Positions 33,301 to 41,674 of a DNA stretch of 64,000 bases are shown piece by piece; position 1 is the stretch's first letter, and each line of letters starts with the position of its first letter. The notes beneath the pieces are model-generated. The model did not search any database. It worked only from the letters and a program-made list of their open reading frames with translations, and was not told the DNA's origin. The position numbers and the translations under genes were made by a program. Source of the DNA: Acidovorax delafieldii (GTDB lineage: Bacteria; Pseudomonadota; Gammaproteobacteria; Burkholderiales; Burkholderiaceae_C); assembly GCA_002377855.1 (NCBI GenBank), contig DFQQ01000027.1:1-64000 (forward strand). Direction: 5' to 3'.

Positions 33301-35495
33301 ACATGAGCCACGAGATTCGCACCCCCATGAATGCCATCATTGGCATGAGCCACCTGGTGTTGAAGACCGACCTGGACAAGAAGCAGCGCAACTACATCGA
33401 AAAGGTGCGCCGCTCGGGAGAGCACCTGCTGGGCATCATCAACGACATCCTGGACTTCTCCAAGATCGAAGCCGGCAAGATGAGCATGGAGAGCGTCAAC
33501 TTCAACCTGGACGACGTGCTCGACAACCTGGCCAGCGTGGTCAGCTTGAAGGCCGAAGACAAGGGCCTGGAGCTGCTGTTCGACACCTCCCCCGACGTGC
33601 CCACCGGCTTGGTGGGTGACCCGCTGCGCCTGGGGCAGGTCCTTATCAACCTGGGCAGCAACGCCGCCAAGTTCACGGAGCGCGGCGAAATCATCATCGG
33701 CGTCGCCAGGGCAGCAGAGCATCCCGGCGGCGTGCAACTGCATTTCTGGGTGCGCGACACCGGCATTGGCATGACGTCGCAGCAGTGCGAAAAGCTGTTC
33801 AAGAGCTTCAGCCAGGCCGACTCTTCCACCACGCGCAAATACGGCGGCACCGGGTTGGGGCTGGTCATCTCCAAAAGCCTGGTGGAAGGCATGGGCGGGA
33901 AGATCTGGGTGGAGAGCGTGCCAGGGCAGGGCTCCACGTTCCACTTCAGCGCACGCTTTGGCGTGCAGGCAAATCCCCAGACGCGCCGCATGTTCAAAGC
34001 CGAAGAGTTGCAGGGCGTGCGTGTGCTGCTGGTGGACGACAACGCATCGGCACGCGAGATCCTCTCCACCATGGCCAAGACTTTCGGCCTGGAGGTGGAT
34101 GTGGCGAGCAACGGCGCGGAGGCACTGCGCCTGATCGCGGCGGCAGACAAGACCCAGCTTCCTTACGACTTGGTGCTGATGGACTGGAAGATGCCTTCCA
34201 TGGACGGGGTGGAAACCGTGCGCCAGTTGCGCAGCGAGCAACTCAGTTGCGTGCCCACGGTCATCATGGTCACCGCTTACGGCAGGGACGATGCAATGGC
34301 CAGCGCCAGCGAGCGCGGCGTGGCCCTGCAGGCCGTGCTGACCAAGCCCGTCACTCCGTCAACCCTTCTGGAAGCCATTGGCGAGTCGCTGGGCAAGGGC
34401 AGCGCCATCACAACGCGCAAGGAGGTCCGCGCCGACAATTACGCAGGTGCGATGGAGGTGCTTCGGGGTGCCCGCATTCTGCTGGTGGAAGACAACGACA
34501 TGAACCAGGAGCTGGCCGTGGAGCTGCTGAGCGGCGCAGGCATGGAGGTGGTGCTTGCCAACCATGGGCAAGAGGCCCTGGACATCCTGGCGCAGGACCC
34601 GCACTTCGACGGCATTCTCATGGACTGCCAAATGCCCGTGATGGACGGCTACTCCGCCACCCGGGAAATCCGCAAGAACTCCGCTTTCCAGCACCTGCCC
34701 ATCATTGCCATGACCGCCAACGCGATGTCGGGTGACAAGGAAAAGGTGCTGGAAGCCGGGATGTCCGACCACATTGCCAAGCCGCTCAACCTGGAGTTGA
34801 TGTTCGGCACGCTGGCCAAGTGGATTCAACCGGCCGCCCGCGCCACAAAACCTGAAATTGCTACTAAATTGGTAGCTGCTGGCGCTTATTCTGCGGGCGC
34901 TGGAGGCAATTTTGATCATATTGTTCTGCCTGGCATCGACGTCCGCTTCGGCTTGGGCACCGCCATGAACAACGAGGTGCTGTACCGCCGCCTGCTGCGC
35001 AAGTTCCACGATGGGCAGCAGGACTTTGCCGCGATGTTCGCCCAGGCACGGGCCGCATCAGACCCCAGCCAGGCGCAGCGCTGTGCCCACACGCTGCGCG
35101 GCACCGCGGCCACCATTGGTGCAAAGGGGGTGAGCGCAGCCGCCGAGGCGCTGGAGCTTGCTTGCAGACAGCAGGCGCCTGAGCCCCACATTGATGGGTT
35201 GTTGCAGAAGGTGCAGGAAGAGTTGCAACCCGTGGTTGCGTCGCTGCGCCGCTTGCTGGGCGAAGAGACAGTTGCCATGCCACCCGCCACAGAGGTGGAC
35301 GCGGAGAAACTGGCGACGCTGAGCGAGGAGTTGATGGGGCTGCTGGACCGAGGCGATTCGGCTGCGCTTGATTGGTGCGAGCAGCACCCAGAACTGCTGC
35401 GGGCAGCCTACCCGGACCAATGGAAAAAGATATTGGACAGCGTGAACAGCTTTGACTTCGAGGCCGCCCTTGCCCTCATGAAACCCGAGGTCTAG
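30330..35495 (+). CDS. Hybrid sensor histidine kinase with GAF, PAS, two receiver and Hpt domains
   Basis: 1721 residues. TM1 (~11-33) and TM2 (~193-213) enclose a helical periplasmic sensor. The cytoplasmic part has two GAF-type regions (~283-395 and ~408-565), three PAS modules (~587-704, 705-825, 850-965), HisKA with the phospho-His near 994 (NMSHEIRTPMNAIIGMSH), an HATPase domain, receiver 1 (Asp near 1285, LVLMDWKMPSMDG), receiver 2 (Asp near 1432, ILMDCQMPVMDG) and Hpt (His near 1587, CAHTLRGTAATIGA). All phosphorelay residues are intact. The linker between receiver 2 and Hpt (~1507-1530) is encoded by a REP-like palindrome. Likely phosphate acceptors include the HD-GYP regulator encoded at 36134. 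Confidence 0.92.
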   Translation: MKRFRHLLSPYTLTLILPVALAAALTGGLNLMSFLELQGDHRVARAQQLQDSNEIKLTRNFNQEIATIQDQVADLLEQASAGKVDEAGAYLFHAQLINRLAALEQRLLTLKEAVGEENLRDLQEDFLAYRNAIIQATDLAAIDPPNAMRHAYRATLNHLHFSQKSRAIATLVMERADHRSELREEKFQSHAMRNAVVGALLMLAMMAMWVLLVLRLSARMSLLTATLDELAKGVVNPASLKGVQAMAGYKARLWSNLAHAVLAFRDTSLAHRKAQYELGERMKEITCLYEVMNLTEDPRRALDEILEAIVQRLPQAMRYPDLAAGWIDYDGRRYGSSAIGEHLSVRFGSASGQGGQLGLTYLRALPPDAGEPFIAEERSLFEALGKRMTNLIERRRTERELEQTDRALRTARQCGQLLIHADHEEQLMQGICRLAVEVGGYRMAWVGWAENDEARTVRPVASFGFDDNYLETARISWADVAHGRGTTGTAIRERRTVVSRDILTNPALAPWRDAAVLRGYGAAIALPLMGEGDRCLGALCLHAQEPDAFSDAEVELLTEMASDLSFGIRTLRVRDAFKASHAQLQKLSLVVEQSPNAIIVTDLEANIEYVNDAFVRNTGFTREEVLGNNPRLLKSGKTPQATYEDMWTTLLGGRTWIGEFVNLSRDGKERIETAIIVPLIQSDGRVSHYVAIKEDITAKRQQEEQLRKLVLAVEQSPESIVITNTEAQIEYVNEAFERITGYHRSEAIGLNPRVLKSGRTPKATHDAMWAALTRGEIWRGELINRRKDGSEYVEFATIAPIHQAGGAITHFLAIKEDITDKKRMSDELDRHRMHLEELVALRTHELDAALREQSALFEAASVGIVLLRDRTILRCNRMLDDMMGYSMGEQIGRSVRTWYPNDAAFVKAGEEVYGRADLGEVHTAERELVRKDGSPFWARLSARAIDATGVSQDLVCIVEDITLERAAMAEIKQAHALAESANRSKSDFLANMSHEIRTPMNAIIGMSHLVLKTDLDKKQRNYIEKVRRSGEHLLGIINDILDFSKIEAGKMSMESVNFNLDDVLDNLASVVSLKAEDKGLELLFDTSPDVPTGLVGDPLRLGQVLINLGSNAAKFTERGEIIIGVARAAEHPGGVQLHFWVRDTGIGMTSQQCEKLFKSFSQADSSTTRKYGGTGLGLVISKSLVEGMGGKIWVESVPGQGSTFHFSARFGVQANPQTRRMFKAEELQGVRVLLVDDNASAREILSTMAKTFGLEVDVASNGAEALRLIAAADKTQLPYDLVLMDWKMPSMDGVETVRQLRSEQLSCVPTVIMVTAYGRDDAMASASERGVALQAVLTKPVTPSTLLEAIGESLGKGSAITTRKEVRADNYAGAMEVLRGARILLVEDNDMNQELAVELLSGAGMEVVLANHGQEALDILAQDPHFDGILMDCQMPVMDGYSATREIRKNSAFQHLPIIAMTANAMSGDKEKVLEAGMSDHIAKPLNLELMFGTLAKWIQPAARATKPEIATKLVAAGAYSAGAGGNFDHIVLPGIDVRFGLGTAMNNEVLYRRLLRKFHDGQQDFAAMFAQARAASDPSQAQRCAHTLRGTAATIGAKGVSAAAEALELACRQQAPEPHIDGLLQKVQEELQPVVASLRRLLGEETVAMPPATEVDAEKLATLSEELMGLLDRGDSAALDWCEQHPELLRAAYPDQWKKILDSVNSFDFEAALALMKPEV
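34849..34919. repeat. REP-like palindromic element inside the hybrid kinase gene
   Basis: The stretch AAACCTGAAATTGCTACTAA, TTGGTAGCTGCTGGCGCTTA, and TCTGCGGGCGCTGGAGGC followed by AATTTTGAT is AT-richer at its flanks than the gene around it. It resembles a REP-type repeat I recall as frequent between genes in Acidovorax and relatives (core GCTGCTGGCGCTTATT...GCGCTGGAGGC). Here it is translated in frame as EIATKLVAAGAYSAGAGGNF between receiver 2 and Hpt. The family identification is from memory. Confidence 0.6.
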
Positions 35496-35624
35496 AGGGA
35501 CCCCGTCAACGCCGCAGCTGGTCCTGACGCGGTGCTGCTCCGTGTCTTCTCCATGGTTTGGCGTCTGCGAGTTCGGTCGCGAGTGTTGGTGCTGGCCGGG
35601 GTGCAGTCGTGGGTGCGCGTGCGG

Positions 35625-36047
35625 TCAGAGCATTCCTTTGCTGAACAGCTCGAGCAATTCCAGCGCCACACCGGGCTTGGCGTCGAACGCAGTGGCCTTG
35701 AAGCCCAGCTTGAAATAGGGAGCGTAGTCAGGAAAGCGGGCCACGTCCTCGGCACTCAGCTGCCGGTAGCCCATGCTCCAGTTCGCAAAGTGGCGCTGGG
35801 CCACTTCTTCCTCGGTCAGCACGGTAATGTGGGTGTGGCGGGGGTCGTGGCAGATGCGTTCGTAGGTCAAGCGGACCTGCGCTGGGTCGCCTTCGAGCAC
35901 TTGCAAAAAATTGCCGCCTGAATACAGCAGCATGCCGGTAATGCCGTCTGCGGGGTTGCGGCGCACGGCCGACTCCAAAATCGGCGCAAGTTCCGCCTCG
36001 TTCTTGTTCACTAGATCGCTGACATAGATCAGCTGGCTGAAGGCCAT
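35625..36047 (-). CDS. BLUF-domain blue-light photoreceptor
   Basis: 140 residues from the ATG at 36047. All key flavin-pocket residues of BLUF proteins are visible: Y8 (QLIYVSDL), N31 (NPADGITGMLLYSGG), Q49 (NFLQVLEGD), W100 and M102 (NWSMGYRQL). The spacing is close to that of AppA Tyr21/Asn45/Gln63/Trp104/Met106. It is a short BLUF protein with no output domain, so it must act through a partner. It is divergent from the HD-GYP response regulator, 86 bp apart, and converges on the hybrid kinase gene. Light-dependent control of c-di-GMP turnover is a reasonable guess. Confidence 0.9.
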   Translation of the reverse strand: MAFSQLIYVSDLVNKNEAELAPILESAVRRNPADGITGMLLYSGGNFLQVLEGDPAQVRLTYERICHDPRHTHITVLTEEEVAQRHFANWSMGYRQLSAEDVARFPDYAPYFKLGFKATAFDAKPGVALELLELFSKGML

Positions 36048-36133
36048 GTGACGGGGCTCCCCTGGCAAAAATAGTTGCTGGAAAAAATACAGTTTCTTGC
36101 AGAATGTTACTTCCACCGCAACGTGAGGACGGC

Positions 36134-37291
36134 ATGCCATATCCCATCGATGGGTTCGTGAAGCCGACGATATTGGTCGTCGACGACACCCCCGACAACC
36201 TGTCTTTGATGAGGGAGTTGCTCCGCAAGGACTACCAAGTCCAGCTGGCCAATGGCGGAGAACGCGCCCTGAAGCTCGCCGCCATGGAGCCCACCCCGGA
36301 CCTGATATTGCTGGACATCATGATGCCCGTGATGGACGGTTACGAAGTTTGCCGCCGGCTCAAGACCAACCCGGTCACCCGCGATATTCCGGTAGTGTTC
36401 CTCACTGCCAAAGCCGAGGTGGAGGATGAGAAGCGGGGGTTGGAACTTGGCGCGGTGGACTACATTACCAAACCCATCAGCCCGCCTGTGGTGCTGGCCC
36501 GGGTCAAGATCCATCTGGCATTGAAGGCGCACGCTGATTTTCTGCGCGACAAGAGCGAGTTTCTGGAGGCCGAGGTCAACAAGCGCACCCGCGAGGTGCT
36601 CGCGATCCAGGATGTGACGATTCTGGCCATGGCCACGCTGGCCGAGACCCGCGATCTGGACACCGGCAACCACATCCGCCGCACGCAGCATTACGTCAAG
36701 GCGCTGGCGCAAAGGCTGCGCACCCATCCGCGTTTCGCGGCCATCCTCACCGACAACTACATCCAGATGCTGTTCAAGTCGGCCCCATTGCACGACATCG
36801 GGAAGGTGGGCATACCGGACAGCATCTTGCTCAAGCCAGGACGCCTGACCCCCGAAGAGTTCGAGATCATGAAAACGCACACTACTCTTGGGCGGGACGC
36901 CATCGAGCACGCCGAGAAGCAGTTGGGCATGGAGGTGGAATTCCTGTCGGTGGCCAAGGAGATCGCCTTGTCGCACCAGGAAAAGTGGGATGGATCCGGC
37001 TATCCGCAAGGCCTGGCAGGGGAAGCCATTCCGCTGTCCGCGCGCCTGATGGCGGTGGCGGATGTGTATGACGCGCTCATCAGCCGCCGTATTTATAAAG
37101 AGGGCTTTCCCCACGAAAAGGCGGTATCGATCATCCAGGAAGGGCGCGGAGCCCATTTTGATCCTGATATCGCAGACGCCGTGGTGGAGCTGCAAGACCA
37201 GTTCCGGGAAATTGCCGCTCGGTATGCGGACTCGGACGATGACATGGCACGCAAGAAGGCGCAGGCCGCTCGCCTGGGAGCCGTTGCCTGA
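36134..37291 (+). CDS. Response regulator with HD-GYP c-di-GMP phosphodiesterase domain (RpfG-like)
   Basis: 385 residues from the ATG at 36134, which GAGG precedes. Receiver domain: D17/D18 (LVVDDTP), phospho-acceptor D61 (LLDIMMPVMDG), K113 (ITKP). The HD-GYP domain (~165-350) has HD at 220-221 in HDIGKVGIPD, HQEKWDGSGYP with GYP at 289-291, and DVYDAL. HD-GYP enzymes hydrolyse cyclic di-GMP, so phosphorylation would tune that activity. Genetic neighbours are a BLUF photoreceptor (divergent) and a large hybrid kinase. An alternative start at 36104 adds ten residues. Confidence 0.92.
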   Translation: MPYPIDGFVKPTILVVDDTPDNLSLMRELLRKDYQVQLANGGERALKLAAMEPTPDLILLDIMMPVMDGYEVCRRLKTNPVTRDIPVVFLTAKAEVEDEKRGLELGAVDYITKPISPPVVLARVKIHLALKAHADFLRDKSEFLEAEVNKRTREVLAIQDVTILAMATLAETRDLDTGNHIRRTQHYVKALAQRLRTHPRFAAILTDNYIQMLFKSAPLHDIGKVGIPDSILLKPGRLTPEEFEIMKTHTTLGRDAIEHAEKQLGMEVEFLSVAKEIALSHQEKWDGSGYPQGLAGEAIPLSARLMAVADVYDALISRRIYKEGFPHEKAVSIIQEGRGAHFDPDIADAVVELQDQFREIAARYADSDDDMARKKAQAARLGAVA

Positions 37292-37614
37292 ACTGCGCCT
37301 GCCCCTGTCGCGAGCGCTCTGCATTCTGGACGCTGGCGCGGCTCTTCTCCTGAGAACTCCGCAGCGCGTGAAGCGCCGTTGTCGTCCTACAACTGGACAT
37401 GGGTGCCTGCCCTAGGCTTGCCACATGCCCGAGCAATGTCATCAATTCCGGTGGAGTCGCCTCAGCAAGTTGCGGCTTGTCGTGCCTGTCGTGCCCCCTG
37501 CGGGATGCTTGCGTGCCAAGCCAATGCACGGATTTGCCTGTCTGTGGGGCCCAGCGTGGGGGCAAGCATGCCTTGGTCGCCGGGCGTTCGCAGCCCCACT
37601 GCTTCAGGTTTCGC
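37292..37614. other. Intergenic region upstream of the AsmA gene
   Basis: 323 bp. The AsmA reading frame stays open back to 37399, but the leader would be Cys-rich and unlike the family, so I treat it as non-coding. No other gene seen. Confidence 0.35.
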
Positions 37615-39750
37615 ATGGGCCCGCCTGAATCCGTCCCTGGGCGGCGAGGCCCGCGCCGTTGGGGCAAGTGGCGCACCACCGGCCTGGCGCTGTCAGGGGT
37701 GGTGGTTGTGGGACTCTTCGTGTTTGACTGGAACTGGCTACGGGGGCCGGTGCAGCGCTACATCAGCGAGAAGACGCAACGTGAATTCACCACGGCGTTC
37801 CTCGATGTCGATCTGGGATGGACTCCCACAATCAAGCTGCGCGACGTCACCTTTGCGAATGCCCCGTGGGGCACGGAGCCGCAGCCCATGGCCCGCATCG
37901 GGTCGCTCGAGTTTTCGGTGTCCCTGCGGGGGCTGCTGGATCGCAAGCTCTTGATACCCCGTGCGGCCATGGCCGATGCAAGTTTCGTGTTTGAAAAAGG
38001 CAAAGACGATCGCAAGAACTGGGTCTTGAAGGACCCCGATGAAGCCCAGCAGCCCAGTCGTGTACGCATCGGGAGTATCTCGGTAGACCGGGGCACATTG
38101 CGCTACATCGACCATGGCGAACCGTTTGAGGTCGACATCGAGGCCAACACCTTTGATCCAAAGGTGCAGCGCAAGGTGACGGACGCCAACGCCAAGGTCG
38201 ATAACCGCCGCTTCACGACACGCTATGCCTTCAAAGGCCGCTACCACGAAGCCCCTTTCAAAGGGGAGGCGGTGACGGGGGAGGTACTGAGCTTTCAGAA
38301 AACGGGGATACCGTTCCCCATCCGGGGCACCCTGGATGCAGGAACCACCCGGCTCAAGGTGGACGGCTCGATTGCGGATGTGGCAGAACTCTCAGGGATT
38401 GACGTGCAGCTGGAGATGGAGGGCAAGACGCTCGCCAGCCTGTACCCGTTCTTGCTGCTGCCGTTGCCTGCATCACCGCCGTATGCCGTGCGGGGGCGAC
38501 TGGTGAAGGAAGCAAATCGTTATTCCATGGACGATCTGTCAGGAAAAATTGGCGCCACTGACGTGCGCGGCAGTGGGGCTTATGTGGATCAGGAGCCCAG
38601 GCCCTTGCTGACGGCAGACTTGCGCAGCAAGCTGCTCAATATGGCGGACCTGGGGCCCATCATCGGGCTCAGAACAAAGGACACCCAAGAGTCGCAGGGG
38701 AGCGGCGGCGCAGCCCGCCCCAAAGCCGCAGATACGACGACCCGCGGGCAGGCCCAGCAAAAGGAGCGCCAGACAGCGGGGCAGAAGGTCTTGCCTGCGG
38801 GCACCGTCGCTGCCAAGGGAGATGGCATTTTGCCCAGCGGCAAGTTTGAAGGCGGGCGCTTGCGGGCTATCGATGCCGATGTTCTCTACCAAGCTGCGGA
38901 CCTCAAGGCGCCTACCGCGTTGCCGGTCGAAAGCATGCAGTTCAAATTCAGCCTGCACGATGCGGTGGCCAAGCTGGAGCCGGTAAGGTTTGGCTTTGCA
39001 GGCGGCTCCATCGTTGGCCATGTGACGATTGATGCCCGGGATGAGAAGCGTCTGGCGTCGGAACTGCGGGTGGACCTGAAGGGATTGCAGATGGCAAAGG
39101 TGCTCCCAGAAAGCCCGCGCATTGCGCGCAGCGCCGGAACGCTGGGCGGGAAGGTGCACCTCAAAGGAACGGGCGATTCCATCGCCGATGCGGCGGCCAC
39201 TGCCAACGGTGAAATGGCGGTTGCCATGGCCAATGGCCGAATCTCCAACCTGGTCGATGCGGCAGCAAGCCTCAACGGCGGCAAGGTGCTGGCGCTGCTG
39301 GCTGGTGGCGACAAGGAAATCGCCGTGCACTGTGGTGCAGTGGTGTTTGATGTGCAAAAGGGCCTGGGTAAGTCGCGCGTGATGGCCATCGATACCGCGC
39401 AAACGGTGGTGCAAGGCGAGGGCACCTTCACGCTGCGGGATGAGCGTTTTGACATGCGGGTGGTTGCCCGTCCAAAGGAGCCCGGCATTCTCTCGCTGCG
39501 CACCCCGGTGCACGCGTGGGGGAGCTTCCGCAACCCTCAGTTTGAATTCGAAAAGGCTCCAATCGCCGCGCGCGCAGGCGCAGCGCTGGCATTGGCGGCC
39601 ATCAACCCGTTTGCGGCGGTGCTGGCACTGATCGAGCCTGGCACCGACGACGTAGCGGGGTGCGAGCAGGCGTCAGCTGCCATTACCAAGGGAAGTACGC
39701 AGAGGAAGGCTTCACCGCCCCCATCGCGCACAAAGCCAAGCGCCCCTTGA
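37615..39750 (+). CDS. AsmA family protein
   Basis: 711 residues from the ATG at 37615. One N-terminal membrane helix (TTGLALSGVVVVGLFVFDWN) precedes the AsmA start LRGPVQRYISEKTQREFTTA, then FLDVDLGWTPTIKLRDVTFA. The body is a long repetitive beta-rich region; near the C-terminus GEMAVAMANGRISNLVDAAA and ALAAINPFAAVLALIEPG are typical. AsmA-like proteins span the periplasm and are implicated in phospholipid transport and outer-membrane assembly. It ends in a Lys/Ser/Pro-rich tail. Confidence 0.88.
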   Translation: MGPPESVPGRRGPRRWGKWRTTGLALSGVVVVGLFVFDWNWLRGPVQRYISEKTQREFTTAFLDVDLGWTPTIKLRDVTFANAPWGTEPQPMARIGSLEFSVSLRGLLDRKLLIPRAAMADASFVFEKGKDDRKNWVLKDPDEAQQPSRVRIGSISVDRGTLRYIDHGEPFEVDIEANTFDPKVQRKVTDANAKVDNRRFTTRYAFKGRYHEAPFKGEAVTGEVLSFQKTGIPFPIRGTLDAGTTRLKVDGSIADVAELSGIDVQLEMEGKTLASLYPFLLLPLPASPPYAVRGRLVKEANRYSMDDLSGKIGATDVRGSGAYVDQEPRPLLTADLRSKLLNMADLGPIIGLRTKDTQESQGSGGAARPKAADTTTRGQAQQKERQTAGQKVLPAGTVAAKGDGILPSGKFEGGRLRAIDADVLYQAADLKAPTALPVESMQFKFSLHDAVAKLEPVRFGFAGGSIVGHVTIDARDEKRLASELRVDLKGLQMAKVLPESPRIARSAGTLGGKVHLKGTGDSIADAAATANGEMAVAMANGRISNLVDAAASLNGGKVLALLAGGDKEIAVHCGAVVFDVQKGLGKSRVMAIDTAQTVVQGEGTFTLRDERFDMRVVARPKEPGILSLRTPVHAWGSFRNPQFEFEKAPIAARAGAALALAAINPFAAVLALIEPGTDDVAGCEQASAAITKGSTQRKASPPPSRTKPSAP

Positions 39751-39798
39751 GAAGGCCGGCTTACTGCAGGAGGAGAGGCAAGTGATGGCAAGGACTCA

Positions 39799-40302
39799 TC
39801 AGGAATTTTTGCGCTGGCGGGAAGAACGTATCGCCAGGCACCCGAGCGCAAGACCCACTGCAAATGCAGCGTAAGTCGCCGCGAGCGCCGTGCGCGGCAG
39901 CCGGTGCTCAAACCCCGGCGTCAAACGACGGGGCGTCATCTGGAAGTCAACAAAGCAGGCGATGGCGCTGGTGGCAACGCTGGCTGCGGCAATGCGGGCG
40001 GTACTGTCCAGGCGCGGCTGCCTGCTCAGAAACGCGCTGAGCATCAAACCCCAGAATACAGAGGCCATGTGGTGTGTGGCGTAGCCCACGGCCGTGTGAC
40101 GCACATCCACCTGTTGCTGGTGCAGCGCCTCCCGGTCCCACCACCAGTGGCTGACCGCGTTGATCGGCGCGGCGGCGCTGCCGGCGAACCGCCGGCCTTC
40201 CACCAGCAGGACCACGGCAGACAAGATGCTTGCGCAACTGCCTGCGATGGCGCCTCCTATCAAGGTTGAGCGAAGGGCGAAACGGATGGGTTTGCTGATC
40301 AT
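39799..40302 (-). CDS. Hypothetical four-helix membrane protein
   Basis: 167 residues. Hydrophobic segments at ~10-33, ~72-92, ~105-120 and ~138-157 suggest an inner-membrane protein. A conserved-looking HWWWDREALHQQQVDVRHTA lies between helices 1 and 2. I do not know the family name. It converges with the AsmA gene and starts 106 bp from the divergent SDR-DoxX gene. Confidence 0.65.
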   Translation of the reverse strand: MISKPIRFALRSTLIGGAIAGSCASILSAVVLLVEGRRFAGSAAAPINAVSHWWWDREALHQQQVDVRHTAVGYATHHMASVFWGLMLSAFLSRQPRLDSTARIAAASVATSAIACFVDFQMTPRRLTPGFEHRLPRTALAATYAAFAVGLALGCLAIRSSRQRKNS

Positions 40303-40408
40303 GCTGCCACTTTGCGCCGGGCGTGTGCGTTGTCTGTAGGACGGGGGCGTTCACTCGATGGTGCATTTGTCCCGCACTTGTTTCCATGGGGGCGCGTAGG
40401 GTGGATGC

Positions 40409-41674
40409 ATGCGAATTCTCATCACTGGGGCCTCCGGACTGATCGGGGGGGCGCTGGCCCGCGCGCTGAGCCAGCGGGGGCACGAAATCACTGAGGCAGG
40501 CCGGCGCGCCCCAGGCGGAGTGGAGGTTGACTTTGCGCACCCGCCCGAGACTGCTTGGTGGATTCCGCATCTTCACCGCGTCGATGTGGTGATCAACGCC
40601 GTGGGGATTTTTGAAGAGAAGGGGCCGCGCACCTTCGCGGCGGTGCATACGCGCACGCCAGTGTCTTTGTTCAATGCCGCAGCCCAGGCAGGGGTGCCCT
40701 TGGTGCTGCAGCTTTCGGCCCTTGGGAGTGACGAGCATGCACGCACGGCATTCCACCAGAGCAAACGTGCTGCAGATGATGTGTTGCGCCAGCTCCCCGT
40801 GCGCTCCGTGATCGTGCAGCCCTCTCTCGTCTATGCGCCCACGGGTGCCAGTGCCACATTGTTCAATCAGTTGGCCTTGCTGCCCGTGCTGCTGGTGCCT
40901 TCATCGCCCCAGCCGATCCAGCCGGTACACCTGCGGGATTTGGTGGATGCTATGGTGCGCTTGGTAGAGCATCCTCCAGACATTTCGTCCACCACCGTGC
41001 AAGCCGTGGGGCCTGAGCCGCTGACTTTGAAGGAATATCTGTTGCGGCTGCGCCATGCTCTGGGAGCAACGCAGCGTCCGTGGTGGGCAGAAATACCGAT
41101 GGCTTGGTTGATGGCGAGCGCGCGGTGGATGGCTGCGTTGCGTGCGCACCAGAACGCCGAGGCGGCGCTGAGCATGTTGGCCCGTGGCAATCATGCCGAT
41201 GCCTCAGCATTTACCCAGTTGTTGGGGAGAGCGCCAAGGCCTGTTGAGATGTTTCTGACCGGCCCCGACCGAGCTGTTGCGCGCGAGCATGCCCAAATGC
41301 GCACGTTGCTGGTTTTGATGAAGTACGCCATGGCTGTGGTGTGGATTGCCACGGGAATTCTGTCGCTGGGCGTGTACCCCGTGCAAGAGAGCTTGCGATT
41401 GCTGGAAGAGTTTGGTGTGTCGGGAAATCTGGCCCTGGTGGCGCTGTACGCAGGCGCCCTGCTCGACTTGGCGATGGGGCTGGCGGTCTTCCTTCTGCCT
41501 GATCGATGGCTTGGGCACCTGTGGCGTGCGCAGATCGCCATAGTCGTCGGCTACACCCTCCTGATTACCGTGCGCATGCCGCACTGGTGGCTCCATCCTT
41601 TCGGTCCAGTGTTGAAGAATCTGCCTTTACTCGTGGGCCTGGGCATGCTGACTGCGGTTTCGAGGAAAAAATGA
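40409..41674 (+). CDS. SDR-type NAD(P)-binding domain fused to a DoxX-like membrane domain
   Basis: 421 residues. Residues 1-~290 form an extended/atypical SDR (ILITGASGLIGGALARALSQ, later VVINAVGIFEEKGP, QLSALGSDEHARTAFHQSKR with the S...K pattern). Residues ~295-421 hold four hydrophobic helices (YAMAVVWIATGILSLGVYPV, YAGALLDLAMGLAVFLL, IVVGYTLLITVRMP) like the DoxX family. The fusion suggests a membrane-tethered redox or epimerase-like enzyme. Its stop overlaps the start of the DUF2269-type protein by 4 bp, so the two products probably work together. Confidence 0.82.
   Translation: MRILITGASGLIGGALARALSQRGHEITEAGRRAPGGVEVDFAHPPETAWWIPHLHRVDVVINAVGIFEEKGPRTFAAVHTRTPVSLFNAAAQAGVPLVLQLSALGSDEHARTAFHQSKRAADDVLRQLPVRSVIVQPSLVYAPTGASATLFNQLALLPVLLVPSSPQPIQPVHLRDLVDAMVRLVEHPPDISSTTVQAVGPEPLTLKEYLLRLRHALGATQRPWWAEIPMAWLMASARWMAALRAHQNAEAALSMLARGNHADASAFTQLLGRAPRPVEMFLTGPDRAVAREHAQMRTLLVLMKYAMAVVWIATGILSLGVYPVQESLRLLEEFGVSGNLALVALYAGALLDLAMGLAVFLLPDRWLGHLWRAQIAIVVGYTLLITVRMPHWWLHPFGPVLKNLPLLVGLGMLTAVSRKK

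Noticed and set aside
32232..34241. A 669-codon open frame antisense to the hybrid kinase
   Set aside because: It lacks any recognisable domain, has His/Gln/Val-rich composition typical of reverse-complement GC-rich coding sequence, and the sense strand has an unmistakable kinase.
37399..37614. A 72-residue N-terminal extension of the AsmA protein
   Set aside because: Cys- and Pro-rich, unlike AsmA proteins, and would push the membrane anchor far from the N-terminus.
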